Below are positions 61,355 through 64,000 of a stretch of DNA of 64,000 nucleotides, one piece after another. The stretch is taken from assembly GCA_022843585.1 (NCBI GenBank), contig JALHNJ010000001.1, forward strand, positions 1,116,001 to 1,180,000. The letters run 5' to 3'. The notes under the pieces are model-generated. The model ran no database searches. It had not been told where the DNA came from and saw only the letters and a program-made list of their open reading frames with translations. The position numbers and the translations under genes were made by a program. Position 1 is the stretch's first letter; each line of letters starts with the position of its first letter. This DNA comes from Chitinophagaceae bacterium. Its GTDB lineage: Bacteria > Bacteroidota > Bacteroidia > Chitinophagales > Chitinophagaceae.

Positions 61355-61795
61355 TTAGAAAATTCCTTTTATCCATTTCATTATGGCTGCATCCCAATTC
61401 AACATTTTTATGGCGGTGTAAAAAAGAATAACTGCAAAAACCTTTTTCAGCATTTCCTGGTTAATGGCCAACGCCATTTTGCTTCCAAAATATGCTCCTA
61501 TAATAAAGCCTCCGGCTAATAGCACAACAATTTTTAAATCAATGGGGGTGCCTAGTTTTTGGCATTGATTATAATAATAGATGGAAGCAAGAATTACAAC
61601 AGGCAGGGTAAGTACTGCTAAGGAGGTGCCCTGTGCCTGGTGCTGTGTATAATTCATAAAGAAAACCAATGCGGGAACCATAATAATTCCTCCGCCTATC
61701 CCCACCAATCCGCTAAGCACTCCTGCTGATAAACCTATCAGCAGGGCTGTTATTACCAGTTGCGTTGTCATAGTATTTTTTTGAGGCGTATCCAT
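61355..61795 (-). CDS. Half-size TSUP (TauE/SafE) transporter
   Basis: A 146-residue membrane protein with about four helices. GLSAGVLSGLVGIGGGIIMVPALVFF is the TSUP hallmark. Full-length members are about 240-270 residues with two such units, so this is one unit and probably works as a dimer. Substrates of the family are sulfite, sulfoacetate, or other organic anions. The start overlaps the pyrophosphatase stop codon by one base (TAATG), placing it in the fluoride/pyrophosphatase operon. A second ATG eight codons in is possible. Confidence 0.85.
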   Translation of the reverse strand: MDTPQKNTMTTQLVITALLIGLSAGVLSGLVGIGGGIIMVPALVFFMNYTQHQAQGTSLAVLTLPVVILASIYYYNQCQKLGTPIDLKIVVLLAGGFIIGAYFGSKMALAINQEMLKKVFAVILFYTAIKMLNWDAAIMKWIKGIF

Positions 61796-62343
61796 TATTT
61801 CAGAAAGGTTTCTTTATACAAAGCGATAGCTTCATTGATAATGCGGTAAGCAATTAGTTGATCCTGGAAATTATCGATTTCCACTTTTTTATTTTCCAGC
61901 ACCTTGTATTGCTCAAAAAAGTTTCTGAGTTCTAATAAAAAATGGTGGGGCAATTCTTCCATCCTGCTAATATGATTCACCGAAGGATCTTTAGCTGCTA
62001 CAGCAATTATTTTATCATCCACCTGTCCGCTGTCGATCATCTGCATATTGCCAATAATATTTGCTTCTACCAAACAAAGTGATTGGATAGGTTGAGAACA
62101 TAACACTAAAATATCCAGCGGGTCATTATCCAGCCCGAGTGTTTGCGGAATAAATCCGTAGTTGATGGGATATTGAAAAGATGAATAGATTACTCTATCC
62201 AATTTTAGCAGCCCGGTTGTTTTATCTACTTCATATTTAGAACGGGAACCTTGTGGTATTTCAATTAAGGCATTTACTGTTTCCGGTGCTCTGTCGCCGT
62301 AGTGGGCACCGTGCCAGGGATGTTTTACCGTAAGCATGTTCAT
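61795..62343 (-). CDS. ppa: Inorganic pyrophosphatase, family I
   Basis: A 182-residue soluble enzyme that hydrolyses pyrophosphate to two phosphates and drives biosynthesis forward. Active-site residues seen are E28, K36 and E38 in EIPQGSRSKYEV, and the signature D72, D74 and D77 in LDNDPLDILV. It is adjacent to CrcB; fluoride is a classical inhibitor of this enzyme family, so the pairing makes functional sense (inference). It overlaps the TSUP gene by one base. Confidence 0.96.
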   Translation of the reverse strand: MNMLTVKHPWHGAHYGDRAPETVNALIEIPQGSRSKYEVDKTTGLLKLDRVIYSSFQYPINYGFIPQTLGLDNDPLDILVLCSQPIQSLCLVEANIIGNMQMIDSGQVDDKIIAVAAKDPSVNHISRMEELPHHFLLELRNFFEQYKVLENKKVEIDNFQDQLIAYRIINEAIALYKETFLK

Positions 62344-62347
62344 TGTT

Positions 62348-62722
62348 TTAAAGTTTAGTCAATTTCATTCCTGCATAGGTGGCTAATAAACCCAGCAACA
62401 CACTGGCAGCAACATAGGAAAAAAACAATCCCATTTTTTCTTCTTTTATTAATCCAACTCCTTCCAGCGTAAATGCAGAAAAGGTGGTAAAGCCACCGCA
62501 TAGTCCCGTCATCAAAAATAATTTCCAGCTTTCGGTGGTATCAAATGTTTTGAAACTTAATCCCCAGAAAATCCCAATCAGTAAACAGCCAATTATATTT
62601 ACTGCAAATGTGCCCCAGGGGAAAGAATGAATATAGTTTGCTGCAAACCATCGCTGGCACAGGTACCGGGCAATGCTGCCCAAGGCGCCACCTAATCCTA
62701 CTAATAAAATGTTTTTGATCAT
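62348..62722 (-). CDS. crcB: Fluoride channel CrcB/Fluc
   Basis: A 124-residue, four-helix membrane protein. GLGGALGSIARYLCQRW at the N-terminus, GTFAVNIIGCLLIGIFWG with N42, and the conserved GFTTFSAF phenylalanine motif identify it as a Fluc-type fluoride exporter. Such channels work as antiparallel dimers to expel fluoride. Its start codon overlaps the stop of the lipoprotein gene (ATGA), so it is translationally coupled. No fluoride riboswitch is seen upstream of the operon. Confidence 0.96.
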   Translation of the reverse strand: MIKNILLVGLGGALGSIARYLCQRWFAANYIHSFPWGTFAVNIIGCLLIGIFWGLSFKTFDTTESWKLFLMTGLCGGFTTFSAFTLEGVGLIKEEKMGLFFSYVAASVLLGLLATYAGMKLTKL

Positions 62723-63180
62723 TTCAATGTATCATTAACAACAGGCTTGTTAATAGTTGTATCACTATCGTGTTGATATAAATATTTAAAATCAACCAAC
62801 CACTGTCCATTAACGTTTAGCACTTTCAAGGTATCAGGGTTGTTCATAAATGAGTTGGAATAAATAACTACTGTTTGAGAATCCTTGATCACTTCTTTTA
62901 CATTCAGAATTTTAATGGAAGCAGCACGGTATCCATCTTTAATGGATTGATTGATGTTCTGAAAACTTCTTTCCGCCAGATCCATATAATTAGTGTTCAA
63001 GGAGTCTGCTAACATAAAGGTTCGGGCCTCATCAAATTTTCCATCCAATGCGGCACGGATAAAATTGCGGGCGGCATCAATATTATTTTCTGACTGGGTG
63101 GTTGATTGTTTGTCTTTGCCTTTGCAGGAAGAAATTAATAAAAGAGAAAGGCAGGCCGATGCTAAAATTAAAATTCTCAT
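62719..63180 (-). CDS. DUF4878-type lipoprotein
   Basis: A 153-residue lipoprotein: MRILILASACLSLLLISSCK has the lipobox. The mature part (ARNFIRAALDGKFDEARTFM; IKDSQTVVIYSNSFMNNPDT; LKVLNVNGQWLVDFKYLYQ) fits the DUF4878 pattern of a small NTF2-like fold. Function unknown. It is the first gene of the lipoprotein-crcB-ppa-TSUP run. It resembles the separate lipoprotein at 63279 in the SCKGKD start and the domain plan. Confidence 0.75.
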   Translation of the reverse strand: MRILILASACLSLLLISSCKGKDKQSTTQSENNIDAARNFIRAALDGKFDEARTFMLADSLNTNYMDLAERSFQNINQSIKDGYRAASIKILNVKEVIKDSQTVVIYSNSFMNNPDTLKVLNVNGQWLVDFKYLYQHDSDTTINKPVVNDTLK

Positions 63181-63227
63181 AATGCAAATTACTGAAATTT
63201 AGTATGGAGTGCTGCTGGTTATAAAAT

Positions 63228-63258
63228 AAAAAGCACCTCTTTACCAGAAGTGCTTTTT
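63228..63258 (-). terminator. Intrinsic terminator of the gene at 63279
   Basis: AAAAAGCAC (63228-63236) pairs with GTGCTTTTT (63250-63258), with an inner TCT/AGA pairing. On the minus strand the T-run continues. It separates the gene at 63279 from the crcB-ppa operon. Confidence 0.85.
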
Positions 63259-63278
63259 ATTTTCAAAAGAAGTATTTT

Positions 63279-63902
63279 TTATTGTTTTAATTTTTCCAGC
63301 TCTTTCAAGGCTTCTTTCATTTTTTCCGGGTCTATAGATTTTAACATACTATCCATTCCCTCCAATCCTTTTTTGAGTGAATCCATGTTCATAAGGTCTT
63401 TTATGCCGGCGGTGTCTAAATCATTTGAATCATTGTCCCAATCGTTTTTGGTTCCCTTATCCATACCCATTTTCATCAATGTATTCATACTGAAATCTAC
63501 TTTCCATGATCCGCCTTCTTTTACCAATGGGAAATCTTTGGTGCCATCATTTTTTACTTTGTTGGTGATAGAAACCGTGGCTTTGTCGCCATCAATTTTT
63601 GCTTCACCAATTTCTATGTTTTTAAAATCTTCTGATGGGTCGTCTTTTGCAGATTTGTCTTTGTCCATGCCCATTTTTTCAGCAGCATCAATTGCTTTTT
63701 TCATCATATCAAGGGTGGCTTTGCTATCCTTAGTTGCCAGTTTAGCCGCACCATCAATATCTTTCTTTGACATTCTTTCGAAGAAAGCTAATACTACAGC
63801 TTTTGGGTCGTCGGCAACTTGTGCATCTTTACCTTTACAGCCTGAAATAAATAACATTATTGCTCCCGCAATAAAAAAATAGTTGGAGATGATTTTTTTC
63901 AT
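63279..63902 (-). CDS. DUF4878 domain lipoprotein
   Basis: A 207-residue lipoprotein: MKKIISNYFFIAGAIMLFIS followed by GCKGKD as the lipobox. DPKAVVLAFFERMSKKDIDG with AAKLATKDSKATLDMMKKAI is the DUF4878 opening; IEIGEAKIDGDKATVSITNK and EGGSWKVDFSMNTLMKMG complete the NTF2-like fold. The C-terminal 55 residues are methionine-, lysine- and glutamate-rich repeats (DLMNMDSLKKGLEGMDSMLK), probably helical and disordered. Related to the lipoprotein at 62719. Function unknown. Confidence 0.85.
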   Translation of the reverse strand: MKKIISNYFFIAGAIMLFISGCKGKDAQVADDPKAVVLAFFERMSKKDIDGAAKLATKDSKATLDMMKKAIDAAEKMGMDKDKSAKDDPSEDFKNIEIGEAKIDGDKATVSITNKVKNDGTKDFPLVKEGGSWKVDFSMNTLMKMGMDKGTKNDWDNDSNDLDTAGIKDLMNMDSLKKGLEGMDSMLKSIDPEKMKEALKELEKLKQ

Positions 63903-64000
63903 TTGTTGGTTTTAATGGTTTTGATATGCAAATGTAAGATTCCTGATGTTTATTTTACCAGCTTAACTGCAATCGTTTTACCAGCCGGCAGTTTTCATTC

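Noticed and set aside
63181-63278. A fluoride riboswitch upstream of the crcB operon
   Set aside because: The 98 nt hold only a terminator hairpin of the preceding gene; the conserved GGNGAUGG and pairing elements of the crcB motif are absent.
63955-64000. End of another minus-strand gene at the right edge
   Set aside because: One frame reads KLPAGKTIAVKLVK before a stop, which looks protein-like, but a TGA interrupts it at 63995-63997 and the other frames are too short to judge; the window edge prevents a decision.

Overview
The window looks like chromosomal backbone DNA from a member of the Bacteroidota, most likely a Chitinophagaceae-type organism. This is inferred from gene families and signals, not from a marker gene. 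The signs are AT-rich DNA, almost no Shine-Dalgarno sequences, several TAnnTTTG-type -7 boxes, a TonB-type outer-membrane beta-barrel protein with a carboxypeptidase-like N-terminal domain, tandem DUF3857 transglutaminase-like genes, DUF2911, DUF4399 and DUF6600 proteins, and many short lipoproteins. No rRNA, tRNA, CRISPR array, insertion sequence, prophage or recognisable defence or biosynthetic cluster was seen.

Layout. 1-9 kb: a YebC-family regulator, a probable two-gene amino-acid transporter operon (APC then AGCS family, minus strand), and a plus-strand run of a dicarboxylate/amino-acid symporter, a DedA membrane protein, an MFS transporter and a GT9 glycosyltransferase. 9-16 kb: a 36-residue membrane peptide, a small protein and a degenerate sigma-like protein, a secreted alpha/beta hydrolase, an ABC-F ATPase downstream of a membrane-anchored J-domain protein, a DUF4399 lipoprotein and a dienelactone hydrolase. 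16-24.7 kb: a secreted tyrosine/tryptophan-rich protein with a long N/R/Q-rich tail, a cold-shock protein, glycine dehydrogenase GcvP, a YkgJ-type cysteine-cluster protein, a metallo-beta-lactamase-fold enzyme and a DUF389 membrane protein. 24.7-38 kb: an MFS exporter, deoxynucleoside kinase with FolK, an orphan ABC-2 permease, AnmK, QueG, the paired DUF3857 proteins and a serine hydrolase. 38-49.3 kb: ClpB, a DUF5677 gene followed by a decayed-looking stretch, a lipoprotein serine hydrolase, a lytic transglycosylase, an extended cold-shock-domain protein, a DsbA-like protein and an RRM protein. 49.5-64 kb: the outer-membrane beta-barrel protein, a small iron-permease-family protein, a di-heme peroxidase, a MurC/Mpl-like ligase, a guanine-deaminase-type enzyme, an ECF sigma/anti-sigma pair, a cytoplasmic NlpC/P60 peptidase, and a compact minus-strand operon of a lipoprotein, a CrcB/Fluc fluoride channel, inorganic pyrophosphatase and a half-size TSUP transporter.

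Functional themes. Peptidoglycan turnover genes are scattered through the window (AnmK, Mpl-like ligase, NlpC/P60 peptidase without signal peptide, lytic transglycosylase). Fluoride export and pyrophosphatase are linked in one operon. Stress and RNA genes (two cold-shock-domain proteins, RRM protein, ClpB, J-domain protein) are each preceded by untranslated leaders or set off by clear terminators.

The most interesting non-gene signal is a family of about 70-85 bp intergenic elements. Their core is close to TTGCGTCGCACACTTGTAC and they often end in CGGATGAG. Seven diverged copies can be read by eye at 0.8, 21.4, 38.0, 38.2, 42.1, 56.3 and 59.8 kb, on both strands. The 56.3 kb copy starts across the stop codon of a Mur ligase gene. 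It is followed by a 155-nt stretch of nested inverted repeats and by a third, CCCCT/AGGGG repeat that supplies the C-terminus of the next gene. I found no convincing multi-gene novel system.
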